A stretch of DNA of 64,000 bases from Sphingobacterium sp. CZ-UAM (GCF_002000245.1 NZ_MTCM01000001.1:1178001-1242000); one strand, 5' to 3'. Positions 52,741 to 62,227 are shown, numbered from the stretch's first letter. The notes: generated from the sequence alone by a model not told the origin. A program made the numbers and translations.

Positions 52741-53058
52741 ATGTCTGATTTCATTGCGCAGCTTCAATACAGAACAACACAAGAAGGTGGAAGAAAGACA
52801 CCTGCATTCTCTAAATATAGACCTCAGATAAAATTTGATTTTGACGAAATGCAAACTTCTGGTGAGCAAACATTTATTGATAAAGATACAGTATATCCTG
52901 GGGATCAAGTCAAGGCGGTGATCCGATTAGCGGGTGTCATATATTTTAAAGGAAAACTAGCTGAAGGTATATTATTTGAATTTCGGGAAGGATCACGTGT
53001 GATTGGTATAGGAAAGATACTACAAATATTGAATGATACATTAAAAGTAGATCGTTGA
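52741..53058 (+). CDS. Stand-alone EF-Tu/EF1A C-terminal beta-barrel-like protein
   Basis: A 105-residue protein resembling EF-Tu domain 3: MSDFIAQLQYRTTQEGGRKT then PAFSKYRPQIKFDF, VYPGDQVKAVIRL and FEFREGSRVIGIGKI. There is no GTPase domain. Such single-domain proteins occur in several Bacteroidota beside toxin-immunity genes. A role as a decoy or immunity factor for EF-Tu-directed toxins is speculation. The start is an ATG, and the normal length suggests an intact gene. Confidence 0.75.
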   Translation: MSDFIAQLQYRTTQEGGRKTPAFSKYRPQIKFDFDEMQTSGEQTFIDKDTVYPGDQVKAVIRLAGVIYFKGKLAEGILFEFREGSRVIGIGKILQILNDTLKVDR

Positions 53059-53271
53059 TCGAATCGGATTGTAATGCTTATTAAGCTGCCAATGGCTAAC
53101 AATCGAAACGCATGTAATGGAAGAAGTCATCTCTAAAAAGTACGGTATTCCCCTACTCCGCTTTTCTATGAAGGGTAGCGGTGAACGGAAAAGGTTTAGA
53201 GACTATCCATACTTAAATACTATTCCTTGATTTTTTTTGAATAAACGATAATTTAATTAATTACTTTTACT

Positions 53272-54180
53272 ATGCTACATTTAATTAATTCCAGCAGGTT
53301 CTATCCCGCATTCTTGCTCATATTACTCTTCTCAATAAAAGGCTTAGATGTAAGGGCGCAATTGTTTGATCAGGACAGCCTGAAATTAATATCTCGGCAG
53401 TTTGCCTTTACAGAAGGGCCGGCAGTGGACAAGGACGGGAATATCTATTTTACTGACCAGCCCAATAACAAAATCTGGAAATACAACACGGAAGGTCACC
53501 TTTCTCTTTTTAAAGATTCAGCCGGCCGTGCCAATGGACTGTACTTTAACCATCGCGGTCAGCTACTTGCCTGCGCAGACGAAAAAAACGAAATTTGGTC
53601 GATAAGCAATGATAGCAGAGTTACCGTCCTGCTGTCAGATGTAGATGGAAAGAAACTGAATGGTCCAAATGATCTTTGGGCAGATAAGAAAGGTGGTATT
53701 TACTTTACAGACCCTTACTACCAACGTGACTACTGGACCAGAAAAAAACCAGAGATAGAAGGGCAAAAAGTTTACTACCTCCCTCCGGGAAAAGGTAAAA
53801 AACCAATTGTAGTGGCTGATGATGTAGCTAAGCCTAACGGCATTGTAGGATCGCCCGATGGAAAATACCTATATGTAGCGGATAGGGTGCGAAATAAAAC
53901 TTACAGGTATACCATTGAATCTAACGGTAAGCTCAGCGGACAAAAGGCGGTCATCGACCAAGGCTCTGATGGGATGACATTGGACAATCAGGGAAATGTT
54001 TACCTTACGGGGAAAGGTGTTTCTATCTATAGTCCGATAGGCGTACTGATAGGACATATTGAGATAAAAGAACCATGGACATCGAATGTCTGTTTTGGTG
54101 GCAAAGATCGAACTGATCTATTTATCACAGCTTCAACAGCGGTTTATTGCATCCCAATGCGTACAAAGGGAGTAGAATAA
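53272..54180 (+). CDS. SMP-30/gluconolactonase-like exported protein
   Basis: A 302-residue six-blade beta-propeller with a signal peptide (PAFLLILLFSIKGLDVRAQ). Family motifs are FTEGPAVDKDGNIYFTD with the metal-binding Glu, LNGPNDLWADKKGGIYFTDP with Asn/Asp, and KPNGIVGSPDGKYLYVAD. It is predicted to be a Ca/Zn-dependent lactonase in the periplasm or at the cell surface. A 54-base piece of this gene is found in the mosaic at 42995. Confidence 0.9.
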   Translation: MLHLINSSRFYPAFLLILLFSIKGLDVRAQLFDQDSLKLISRQFAFTEGPAVDKDGNIYFTDQPNNKIWKYNTEGHLSLFKDSAGRANGLYFNHRGQLLACADEKNEIWSISNDSRVTVLLSDVDGKKLNGPNDLWADKKGGIYFTDPYYQRDYWTRKKPEIEGQKVYYLPPGKGKKPIVVADDVAKPNGIVGSPDGKYLYVADRVRNKTYRYTIESNGKLSGQKAVIDQGSDGMTLDNQGNVYLTGKGVSIYSPIGVLIGHIEIKEPWTSNVCFGGKDRTDLFITASTAVYCIPMRTKGVE

Positions 54181-54282
54181 TTTGTCTGTCTTCAAGCAGT
54201 TGACGTAAACAGCAGTTTAGTAAGCTCTACTGATTATATGGACAATTTCGCATTTGAATACATCCAAGAGAGACGATTATCC

Positions 54283-54367
54283 CGAGCGATTTTATTTTTT
54301 TCGTCAAAATATCGTTCGAGTCTTATAGTGTTCTGCCTGTTCGTCTGTGTTGAAATTTTATTCAAAA
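54283..54367 (-). pseudogene. Fragment of a DUF2384-like gene
   Basis: The stretch GCGATTTTATTTTTTTCGTC to CTGCCTGTTCG aligns with the 5' coding part of the gene at 46826-47158, in the same orientation, with several changes and no usable frame. It is a relic of a second copy. Confidence 0.65.
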
Positions 54368-54402
54368 ATTAAGATCATGTTTCTCCTTTAAAAACTCCCT
54401 TC

Positions 54403-54702
54403 CTAAAATTTCAAACATGTTAGATCATCTTTATAGGCTTTTTTATACAATTCAATGATCTTTGCTAATAAAAAAGCTCGTTCTTCATCGGAAATTTTCT
54501 TCCCGTTGTCCCACTGCCTGATACCTTCGGGATCAATTACCGAAAACCTTGCTGATATATCACAAATCAGGGCGCTGTCATTCTTTTGAAAAAACAATTC
54601 TTCTCCTCTTCCCAGTATTTTCATTTTATAGATGACCCCATCTTCGTCTTTAAATTCATAAACTCCGGTGATCGTTGATTTTGTTTCTTTTGCTCTGTTC
54701 AT
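54403..54702 (-). CDS. Hypothetical small protein
   Basis: A 99-residue cytoplasmic protein (TGVYEFKDEDGVIYKMKILG, SDEERAFLLAKIIELYKKAY). A beta-rich first half is followed by a helical tail. The family is unknown. The start region is duplicated as a fragment at 43050-43089, showing that it belongs to the shuffled immunity-type gene pool. Confidence 0.6.
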   Translation of the reverse strand: MNRAKETKSTITGVYEFKDEDGVIYKMKILGRGEELFFQKNDSALICDISARFSVIDPEGIRQWDNGKKISDEERAFLLAKIIELYKKAYKDDLTCLKF

Positions 54703-54744
54703 CCCAATCCATGCTAGTTAATACAATTTTAGACACAGTGCTTG

Positions 54745-54858
54745 TTATTTTTCAAATTTAGAATTTTTCCAAGCATCAATCATCTCTTTTCCGCATTTTG
54801 GATCAGCAAACATTATATTAACGGTAAATTCCTTTTTATCAAACAATTTACTGTACAT
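54745..54858 (-). CDS. Possible 37-residue protein or gene tail
   Basis: An ATG at 54856-54858 opens the frame MYSKLFDKKEFTVNIMFADP then KCGKEMIDAWKNSKFEK to a TAA at 54745-54747. The composition is protein-like. It may be a truncated gene. Nothing similar is recognised. Confidence 0.3.
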   Translation of the reverse strand: MYSKLFDKKEFTVNIMFADPKCGKEMIDAWKNSKFEK

Positions 54859-54876
54859 AATTATATCTATATCTGA

Positions 54877-55632
54877 TTAATGGCAATTAAAGCTTTTTAG
54901 TTCAAAGTAGCAATACTCACAGACCAGTTTGATCTTTGCAAATTCTTCAGCGTATTCGTTCCAACCATTATTTCTGATCCTGACCTTTTCACATTCGTCA
55001 CACCATGCTTGAAAATCGTCATCTTCACCAAGTTCCATCCCTTTATATGTTTCAAAAGCCTCTTCAAATCCCTTCGGATGCTCCAAGTTAAGGTGCTGAC
55101 AAAAAAATGCTGGTCTCGACCGCCCATGGATTTTGCATTCAACTTTTGCCTGATTGAAATGGATAACTTCCTGAGAATTTTCTTCCAAAACAGCGGTAAT
55201 GAGAAGATAGCTTTGAAGTTTTTCGGAGGGAGCTCTATATACTCCTATCCCCCCCAAAGTAGCTAATGATATCGCCGTAAACTCCCAACAATCGAATTTA
55301 TCAGCCGAGAAGGTACCCGCTGTCAATTTTGGATAATCGTTTTCGAGGCCAAATTCCATAACAGCAAGTGTACTGTCCTTATTGGGCTCGAAACTATGGT
55401 CATTGAACCAACTCCACATCCATGTTTCTGATGTAAGGGAAAAGGTGCCAATGGGAATATATTTTAGATATAATTGATCTGTATCGTCATTGTATAGCCG
55501 CAAGAGAGCAAGGTCAGCATCATAATACCAATGCTGATAGCTGCTGATGCTCAATTGTTCCATAAACCTCTCCTGAATCTGCATAAGTTCCCGACATTTT
55601 TTATCGGCAAACTGTTCGTAATCTATTTTCAA
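54877..55632 (-). CDS. DUF6882-like protein with C-terminal Cys cluster
   Basis: A 251-residue protein. Residues ~30-140 have the pattern of the DUF6882 group: W.YD.dLAlLrl, a GTFSLTSETWMWSWFNDHSF motif and an acidic segment. The C-terminal ~85 residues carry Cys and His pairs (VECKIHGRSRPAFFCQHLN, WCDECEKV, CEYCYF) that could bind zinc. It is cytoplasmic. Its context among immunity genes suggests a conflict-related role, but this is inference. Confidence 0.65.
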   Translation of the reverse strand: MKIDYEQFADKKCRELMQIQERFMEQLSISSYQHWYYDADLALLRLYNDDTDQLYLKYIPIGTFSLTSETWMWSWFNDHSFEPNKDSTLAVMEFGLENDYPKLTAGTFSADKFDCWEFTAISLATLGGIGVYRAPSEKLQSYLLITAVLEENSQEVIHFNQAKVECKIHGRSRPAFFCQHLNLEHPKGFEEAFETYKGMELGEDDDFQAWCDECEKVRIRNNGWNEYAEEFAKIKLVCEYCYFELKSFNCH

Positions 55633-56078
55633 CGTTGTGTATCTTTAATTTTCAGCAGCCTTTAAATATGTAGAGCTTGATAGCTTTTAGGATGGTTCTT
55701 AAATTGAATTAACAACCAATACAGCATCATCTTATCACATAGCTGCCTACAAGCTTGGATAATCATTTGTAATCAAGATACTAAATAGATATGGAACTTA
55801 TCGCTATTGAGTGATATATTTTGTCATTTAAAGTCTCTTTTGTAAATTCAGCAACTTATTTGCCATATTCCTTAGAAATTTAAAAGATGACCACTAAAAA
55901 GGGCTATTACTTATGTTTCATAATGGAAGAAATTTATTTTTTATTTGATGGAATTGATTATTTATTGTGGAATCCAAGCGAGCGGAAAAAGTTCCTTTTA
56001 CAAAGAAAATCATTTTAATAGCCATGTTCGGATACAAAATCGATATGTAAATTAGCTACTGAGTTATATATTAATACA
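55633..56078. other. Intergenic region with repeat copies B and C and a kinase relic
   Basis: About 445 bases. It contains repeat copy B (~55766-55860), a P-loop kinase relic (55923-56055) and repeat copy C (56030-56078) just before the TonB-like gene. The promoter of the 54877-55632 gene lies at its left end. Confidence 0.5.
55923..56055 (+). pseudogene. Relic of a P-loop (AAA/polynucleotide-kinase-like) gene
   Basis: An ATG at 55923 starts MEEIYFLFDGIDYLL. After a shift of frame the text reads GIQASGKSSFYKENHFNSHV RI to a TAG at 56053-56055. GIQASGKSSFYKE is a clear Walker A of the small kinase family that continues THVRIxxDxxKTR. Only the first ~40 residues survive. Confidence 0.6.
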
Positions 56079-56786
56079 ATGGGAATTTCCTGGGTTCGTA
56101 AGTTAGCATTGATATGTATTTTGTCAATAGGCCTGTTATCGCAAGTTTTTGGTCAATCCGATATTTTGGATTCCATGCGTAGTAACGCTGTTTTAATCAA
56201 TCATCAATCATTGATTGACTTCTTGCACGCTGACCCAAAGACTAATTTTGTCATTGATGCGATAGGATATTCGGTAAATGAAAAAGATAAACTCAATCAA
56301 AAACTGGCTTACATTAAAAACGAGATTGTTTCTTTTGATTACATAAAAAACGATGGGCAGATTGGTTGTAATCCGAATGATCTCATTGTTATCTACTCAA
56401 AGGATTTCCTTAAAAAGAAACGAGCAAAATCGAAAGGAATAAATATAAACATAGCCATCGATACTCTTCCAGAAATGAACGAGGTACTTCCTGAGCCCCC
56501 AGGCGGCCCAAATGGATTCAAAAATTGGATTATCAGTAACTATAAAGTGCCGACGGCTGCCAAGAAGGCAAAAGTAAGCGGCAGACTGATTATCAATTTT
56601 ACGATTGAGAAAGATGGACAGCTCAGTGGTTTTCAGATCACCAAAGATATTGGATATCATACTGGTGAAGCATTAATTGAATTAATTAGAAAATCAAGTC
56701 CATGGAAACCGGGATATCAAAATGGTCGTGCCGTAAAATGCGGATATACGTACCCCCTATTATTCAGTAATGGTGACTTAAAGTAA
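56079..56786 (+). CDS. TonB C-terminal-domain exported protein
   Basis: A 235-residue protein with an N-terminal signal or anchor segment (LALICILSIGLLSQVFGQ). The last ~90 residues form a TonB C-terminal-like domain (GFKNWIISNYKVPTAAKKAK, GRLIINFTIEKDGQLSGFQI, SPWKPGYQNGRAV). The Pro-rich linker is very short, so it is more likely a TonB-domain protein of other function than the main energy transducer. It lies just after repeat copy C. Confidence 0.8.
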   Translation: MGISWVRKLALICILSIGLLSQVFGQSDILDSMRSNAVLINHQSLIDFLHADPKTNFVIDAIGYSVNEKDKLNQKLAYIKNEIVSFDYIKNDGQIGCNPNDLIVIYSKDFLKKKRAKSKGININIAIDTLPEMNEVLPEPPGGPNGFKNWIISNYKVPTAAKKAKVSGRLIINFTIEKDGQLSGFQITKDIGYHTGEALIELIRKSSPWKPGYQNGRAVKCGYTYPLLFSNGDLK

Positions 56787-56809
56787 GATATTGATACAAA
56801 AAGACAAAG

Positions 56810-57121
56810 ATGAAAATCCACATCGTTAGCGACCTACATAGAGAATTTGGATACAACGATATCAATCTAAATATAGCAGATGTATTTGTAATGATTGGAG
56901 ATACTGATCTGGGAGTTAAAGGGATCAACTGACTCAAATCACTTTATTGGGATATACCGATCATTTATGTGCTGGGCAATCATGAGTATTATAAGGGAAC
57001 CTACCCGAAAACATTATATAAAACCAAAGATGCAGCAAGTAACTTACATATCCATGTGCTGGAAAATGAATCTTTGGAGATCAACCGCGTTTTTAAGCTT
57101 TCCTCATATGAAAATTCATAA
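56810..57121 (+). pseudogene. Metallophosphoesterase pseudogene with one in-frame TGA
   Basis: An ATG at 56810 begins MKIHIVSDLHREFGY; the frame includes VFVMIGDTD, an in-frame TGA at 56930-56932, then LKSLYWDIPIIYVLGNHEYY and a TAA at 57119-57121. SDLH, GD and GNHE are calcineurin-type metal-binding motifs. The TGA stands where the family usually has Trp (TGG to TGA). The C-terminal half with the last metal-binding His residues is missing. It is non-functional. Confidence 0.85.
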
Positions 57122-57153
57122 AATTATTTACTTTTGTTCAAATTAACTTATTG

Positions 57154-58839
57154 ATGAAAAGAATTATTGCCATAATAGCCGCTATTTGTCTATTAATTTC
57201 TTGTAAAAAATCGAATACTGAACCCGAAGTTGAAGTGATACAAAAAGGGATCGAGCTGGAAACGCTTGTACCAGAGAGCTTGGGGTCTCAGGGGACCAAA
57301 TTATTGGGACGTATACTGGCACTTAACAGTGAAAAAATTACGGAACACGGTTTTATGCTGATAACTTCCAAGGGCTTAGGCGCTGCTGACACGACTTGGC
57401 TAAAAATAATAGACCAGGCCGTAGCCGGTAACAATAGCTTATTGATAAAAAACCTGACTATTCCTCCTAGTGGCCAAGCTTTTCGCCTTCAATATTATGT
57501 GCAAACAAAAGATAAAAAATATTGGGCCAATACAACTGAATTTCTCCCCACACCCATCAAAGTAAAAGCGCTGGCAGATAGCAAAGTGACTATCGGACAG
57601 CAACTGACTGTAACTGGCGACTTTGCCAAAATTGACGATACCTTTCGTATCTATATGCGTTCTCAGAGTTCTATTGCTGCTGATCCTGTTCCCTATACGC
57701 TGAATGCCAACAAAACAAGTATTTCATTCGCTGTACCACATAACTTGAAGCATGGTAATGAAATTGATTTTATTTTGGCGGACAACAGGTTTATGTCGTC
57801 CTTCCTGGCAAAAGTTTCTGTCATCGGAACATTATCTCCCCCCGAAACCTATGAATTTAACTACAGCGATATTATCCGCTTTTATGGCCAGGGATTAAGT
57901 TCGAATACCGATGCTCCATTCCAAATCATTATTGGCAATAAAGTGCTTCCCTACAGTGTGGAATATCATTTAAGTGATTTACTGAGCGGACAAAGGGGAA
58001 AAGAATTTAGAATAGGTTACTTTAATGGTGCCGACACGATTATCTTTCCGAAAAAAATAAAACTGAATATCCCGTCTGAATCGGCATTCCAGTTCTACAA
58101 CACATTTGCCCACCCTGGAAGTACCCTCCGTGTGGATGCAGCAAATTTAGATCAATATTTGCCCTTGAGTTGGGATAAGTCAAAGGTCAATCTTGCAGGT
58201 AAAATAGCACAGCTGCAAATACTATGGGGCCAGGACGACAATCTGACAATAGGAAACGTTGCAGAAGGCAGCTATCCTATTGAAATTCTTACGGACTTAT
58301 ATAACTACACAAGCACGCAAAAACTCCGTGTTGAAAAACTTAAACCTACTGGGATAAGTACGGGGCCAGTGGAACCAATGGCCTTGATAAAAGTTTTCGG
58401 CAACTTTATGGAAGGTCAACGATATACTGTAGTAGAAAAAAATGGATATACCTACGATAACATTGCACGCAATGGAAGTCTTGAGGTGTATGCTGTTTCA
58501 AATACAAAGGAATTCCAAATCGTAAAAATCGGATACAGCAGTGACTGGAATCCCCCAACCTGGATAGATACCGATCTTAAAGTTGCGATAAAGTCTACAA
58601 CTTTTACTGGGATTTCGCCATTAAGCGGCAATTATAGTACTAAAATCTCCTTACAAGGACAAGGGCTAAGAGGTGCGACAGTCCACATCGGCGAGAACGT
58701 CCTGTTCCCATCGATTGATGATTATGGAAACGCCTATCTTTACATGCCCATGTATATCCTACCAGGAAAATATAAAATATCAATTTTTCAAAATGGAGAA
58801 TGGTTCACTTCTGAACAGTTTTTCGAGCTAAAATATTAG
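57154..58839 (+). CDS. IPT/TIG-domain surface lipoprotein, paralogue 1 of 4
   Basis: About 561 residues from the ATG at 57154. A lipoprotein signal (IIAAICLLISC) is followed by a Fn3-like N-terminal domain with the LNSEKITEHGFMLI motif, several beta-sandwich modules, and a C-terminal IPT/TIG domain (GISPLSGNYSTKISLQGQGL ... PGKYKISIFQNG). It is probably anchored in the outer membrane. It is the first of four tandem paralogues, 6 bases before the second, so it leads an operon. The ligand is unknown; adhesion or glycan binding is inference. Confidence 0.85.
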   Translation: MKRIIAIIAAICLLISCKKSNTEPEVEVIQKGIELETLVPESLGSQGTKLLGRILALNSEKITEHGFMLITSKGLGAADTTWLKIIDQAVAGNNSLLIKNLTIPPSGQAFRLQYYVQTKDKKYWANTTEFLPTPIKVKALADSKVTIGQQLTVTGDFAKIDDTFRIYMRSQSSIAADPVPYTLNANKTSISFAVPHNLKHGNEIDFILADNRFMSSFLAKVSVIGTLSPPETYEFNYSDIIRFYGQGLSSNTDAPFQIIIGNKVLPYSVEYHLSDLLSGQRGKEFRIGYFNGADTIIFPKKIKLNIPSESAFQFYNTFAHPGSTLRVDAANLDQYLPLSWDKSKVNLAGKIAQLQILWGQDDNLTIGNVAEGSYPIEILTDLYNYTSTQKLRVEKLKPTGISTGPVEPMALIKVFGNFMEGQRYTVVEKNGYTYDNIARNGSLEVYAVSNTKEFQIVKIGYSSDWNPPTWIDTDLKVAIKSTTFTGISPLSGNYSTKISLQGQGLRGATVHIGENVLFPSIDDYGNAYLYMPMYILPGKYKISIFQNGEWFTSEQFFELKY

Positions 58840-58844
58840 TAGAC

Positions 58845-60551
58845 ATGAAACATCTATATGCACTGATTATAAGTATGATCATATGCACGCTATCTGCTTG
58901 TGGCGACAAGGAACCGTTGCCCAACGAAGAAGCAATCATTCAGGAGCCAATTGTGATTGAAACTGGCTCATTCTCCGGCATCACGGCTAATCAGGTCACC
59001 CTGCTCGCCACAGTAAAGAGCTTAAATAAAGAAACCATTTTGGATGCTGGCTTTATGGTAACCACAGTGGAAGCCAATGGCAAAAAATCTGCCGAAAAAA
59101 ATTATAGTATAGGTAAGAATGTCCAAATTGGGGAAACATCTTTACTGCTGAAGCCTACTGAAAAATTCGAACAGCGGATCAATTATAACTATTATTTTTA
59201 TATAAAAACCAACAATGCATTTTACAAAGGACCAGAACGCAGCTTTACACTAAATAATATAGCTTTTGACAGCCAGCCTAAAAAATATGCTTACGGTAAA
59301 GAAACAATTACGGTGACGGGTAATTTTGAAGGATTGGATTCCGATTATAGATTGAAGGCTTCCGGCGCATTTGAGCTTTTTGACATACCATATGTAAAAA
59401 GCGAGGATAAAAAATCGTTGCATTTCGAGATAGGCCCATCGCTCAATCTAAATAGAGGTACTGAAATCGAAATATCCCTAGTACGCAAAGGAGAAAACCC
59501 TAATGTGTACCAACAAAAAGTGTTAGCGATTGAGTTTTTGCCTAAGCTAGATCCATTGGCAAAAAAACGATACTATCCGTCTGATATTATTCTCATGTCG
59601 TCTACCAACCTCGGAAGGCTGCATGAAAATGATAGTCGAATCAAAATTTTGATCAATGATCTTGTCCTCCCATTTTCATCTTTCATCATACTCTCTGACC
59701 ATAAGACATTAAAGGGAACCAGTTTTCGGATCGGCTATTGCAACGCAAAAGATACGGTATATTTTAAGGAACCGCTGGAACTGGTCCCAGTTGCTGAAAT
59801 GGACGCCAACATGGCTCAAACAACATTACACCCGAGCGGGGAATTTTCACTGGAATCAAGAAATATGGCTTGGTTTTTCCCAGATATGGAAATAACCCTG
59901 GGAGGAAAGCCCATTACAGGTGGTTATGATTACAGGACCTATCTACTCAGTATGGCAGCTTCACAGGTGCCTACCGGAGAGCAGGAACTGGTCATAAAAA
60001 GTCGTTTCTATACGTATAAGTACCCACAAAAAATAAAAGTTCAGGAACTGGCTTGGACAACATTGGACCGTTCAGGCGGTTTTTGGGGAGAGACTGTAAC
60101 CGCTCAAGGAAATTTTATTTCGGGTAAACCATATATCGTATTTGACCAAGATGGAAAAAGTATTGGTGATGGTATCGCTCAAAATAATGAACTGAAATTT
60201 CAGATTACCAACTGGTTTGATCAAGTGAAAGCGATCAAACTTGGTTATCCCAAGAGCTATAATGAATATGTAATCATTGATAAGACGTTAAATTTCACGT
60301 CCAAGGGATTTACTTTCGATAACTTTTATCCCAAACGCGGAATGTCTGGCGATATCCTGACAATTGAAGGAAAAGGAATAGCCTACGCCAGCAAATTTAT
60401 GCTGGGTGACCAAGATTTACGACCTGTGATCATCAACAACAATAAGGTCACTTTTTCGATCCCAAGAATAAATGGGACCGGGAAAGTACGTATCAATTAT
60501 TATATGAACGAAAAACTATACCAGAGCGATGATTATTTTGAACTCTATTAA
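58845..60551 (+). CDS. IPT/TIG-domain surface lipoprotein, paralogue 2 of 4
   Basis: 568 residues. Lipobox TLSAC, the Fn3-like N-terminus (VTLLATVKSLNKETILDAGF), internal beta modules, and a C-terminal TIG domain (YPKRGMSGDILTIEGKGIAY). The same architecture as its neighbours but with considerable sequence divergence, so the duplication is not recent. The final codons overlap the start of paralogue 3 by 23 bases, indicating translational coupling. Confidence 0.85.
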   Translation: MKHLYALIISMIICTLSACGDKEPLPNEEAIIQEPIVIETGSFSGITANQVTLLATVKSLNKETILDAGFMVTTVEANGKKSAEKNYSIGKNVQIGETSLLLKPTEKFEQRINYNYYFYIKTNNAFYKGPERSFTLNNIAFDSQPKKYAYGKETITVTGNFEGLDSDYRLKASGAFELFDIPYVKSEDKKSLHFEIGPSLNLNRGTEIEISLVRKGENPNVYQQKVLAIEFLPKLDPLAKKRYYPSDIILMSSTNLGRLHENDSRIKILINDLVLPFSSFIILSDHKTLKGTSFRIGYCNAKDTVYFKEPLELVPVAEMDANMAQTTLHPSGEFSLESRNMAWFFPDMEITLGGKPITGGYDYRTYLLSMAASQVPTGEQELVIKSRFYTYKYPQKIKVQELAWTTLDRSGGFWGETVTAQGNFISGKPYIVFDQDGKSIGDGIAQNNELKFQITNWFDQVKAIKLGYPKSYNEYVIIDKTLNFTSKGFTFDNFYPKRGMSGDILTIEGKGIAYASKFMLGDQDLRPVIINNNKVTFSIPRINGTGKVRINYYMNEKLYQSDDYFELY

Positions 60552-62223
60552 GCAGATAACTCACAAGAACATCTTACGCTATTGTTGCTTTCTTATTGCC
60601 CTGACTTTGGCATCCTGTGAAAAAACAAAAACGATTGACAATAGTAATCTGGTAGCGATCGAACTTGAGACATTGGAAGCCAAGATAATCTCGGAGAGTG
60701 GAATCCAATTTATAGGAAATATCAGCAGCCTTAACAAAGAGGAGATCTTGGATATGGGTTTTATGCTCTACGACCTCAGTAAGGATCCTCAAAACCCGAT
60801 TGAGATCAGTATGGGGAAAGATGCCGCCAAAGTAGGAAAGGTCGCCTATACTTACAAAGCGAAGACCAGCTTTGTAGTTGGTCAGACCTATGGATTTAGC
60901 TTTTATATAAAAACAAAAAAGGCCTTCTATAAAGGCGAAAGAATTACTTTTGCTGTAGATCTCATCCATATTAATGAAGATAATATACGCTATGCAAAGA
61001 TTGGTCAAAAGGCGACGATAAAGGGGGATTTTGCACAATTGAACGGCAGTTATCTCGTCAGTTTTGGTGCGGAGTCCAATGAAACTGCAACGTTCGAAAT
61101 CGGACAAAATAAATCGGAGCTTTCCTTTATAGTCCCCGCTCGAAATAAAAATCATGGTGACTCGCTGGAAATCTATCTGCTTCATAAAAAGGAAAATGGC
61201 CTTAACCAATACAGACGAAAGTTATTAACGGTGGGTCTACTCGGAAGCGTAAATAAACCAGCATCCAATACCTTTTACTATACCGATGCACTGCCGATCT
61301 CTGGGCTTGGTATCGAAAACGCTGTCGAAGGCTCATTGAAAGTACTGATGAATGGCAAATCAATTGACTACAGATCCGGACTTGCATTTGCCGATTTTGG
61401 TCCCTTCAAAGGTAATACCATCAAATGGGCAATTGATTATGGAAATGAAGTAGTAGAGTTTGAAGACGCCATACAATTTAAAGCACCTTCCCTGTCACAT
61501 CTGAAGTTTGAACCAAATGGATATCATTCCACTGGAATTATTATCATCCATGATTTTGATTTTTATAAGTATTACGGGACTGTGCTTCCTGAGATCCGGG
61601 TGGGAACGCACAAAATTACTAATGCTCGCTTTGGGGGGCAGAGTCTAATTTTTGATTTAAAAGGTATCTCCGAAGGTCAATATCCTTTGGAGTTCATATC
61701 GCCAATGTACTCCGTCAAAAGCGATATGATGATTGTGTTAAAAAAATTCGCCCTCAATCCCTTACCCCGGAAAGAAGTATATCATCTCGATCAAATGACA
61801 TTGACGGGAGCATTTATACCCGGACAAGGGTATGTACTCTCCATTGGTCAATCGTCAGAAATCTTTGAAGCTAAATCGGCTACGGAGATCGATATTAAGA
61901 TCCCTCGTATCCCAGCCGGTGACTACAAATTAAAATTGGAAGATGCTCCAGAACAGGACATAAAAATATTGGATCCGCAGTTTACGGATGTCAGCCCCAA
62001 AACAGTATCTGTAGGTCAAAATATAACAATTACAGGAAAAGGGCTGAACGATGTCGATATGGTTTTCTTAAACAACTATGCATTCTTTCCTTCACATATA
62101 AATGGGGAAACAATCCAGATCCCCATTCCCTACACCGTCCTGCCAGGGAAGTATAAATTAATGCTGAGGTTCAATTACAATAATAAAGATTTTGCTACCA
62201 ACCAATACATTGAAATCCTGTAA
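60529..62223 (+). CDS. IPT/TIG-domain surface lipoprotein, paralogue 3 of 4
   Basis: 564 residues. The start ATG at 60529 lies inside the end of the previous gene; a TTG at 60538 is an alternative. Lipobox LTLASC, N-terminal motif ISSLNKEEILDMGFMLY, and a C-terminal TIG domain (VSPKTVSVGQNITITGKGLN). It is shorter in some internal modules than the others. It is followed after 4 bases by paralogue 4. Confidence 0.85.
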   Translation: MIILNSIKQITHKNILRYCCFLIALTLASCEKTKTIDNSNLVAIELETLEAKIISESGIQFIGNISSLNKEEILDMGFMLYDLSKDPQNPIEISMGKDAAKVGKVAYTYKAKTSFVVGQTYGFSFYIKTKKAFYKGERITFAVDLIHINEDNIRYAKIGQKATIKGDFAQLNGSYLVSFGAESNETATFEIGQNKSELSFIVPARNKNHGDSLEIYLLHKKENGLNQYRRKLLTVGLLGSVNKPASNTFYYTDALPISGLGIENAVEGSLKVLMNGKSIDYRSGLAFADFGPFKGNTIKWAIDYGNEVVEFEDAIQFKAPSLSHLKFEPNGYHSTGIIIIHDFDFYKYYGTVLPEIRVGTHKITNARFGGQSLIFDLKGISEGQYPLEFISPMYSVKSDMMIVLKKFALNPLPRKEVYHLDQMTLTGAFIPGQGYVLSIGQSSEIFEAKSATEIDIKIPRIPAGDYKLKLEDAPEQDIKILDPQFTDVSPKTVSVGQNITITGKGLNDVDMVFLNNYAFFPSHINGETIQIPIPYTVLPGKYKLMLRFNYNNKDFATNQYIEIL

Positions 62224-62227
62224 CTAT

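Noticed and set aside
53117..53230. 37-codon frame MEEVISKKYG... before the SMP-30-like gene
   Set aside because: Short and unassigned; only the 19-base word shared with 21444-21462 is notable.
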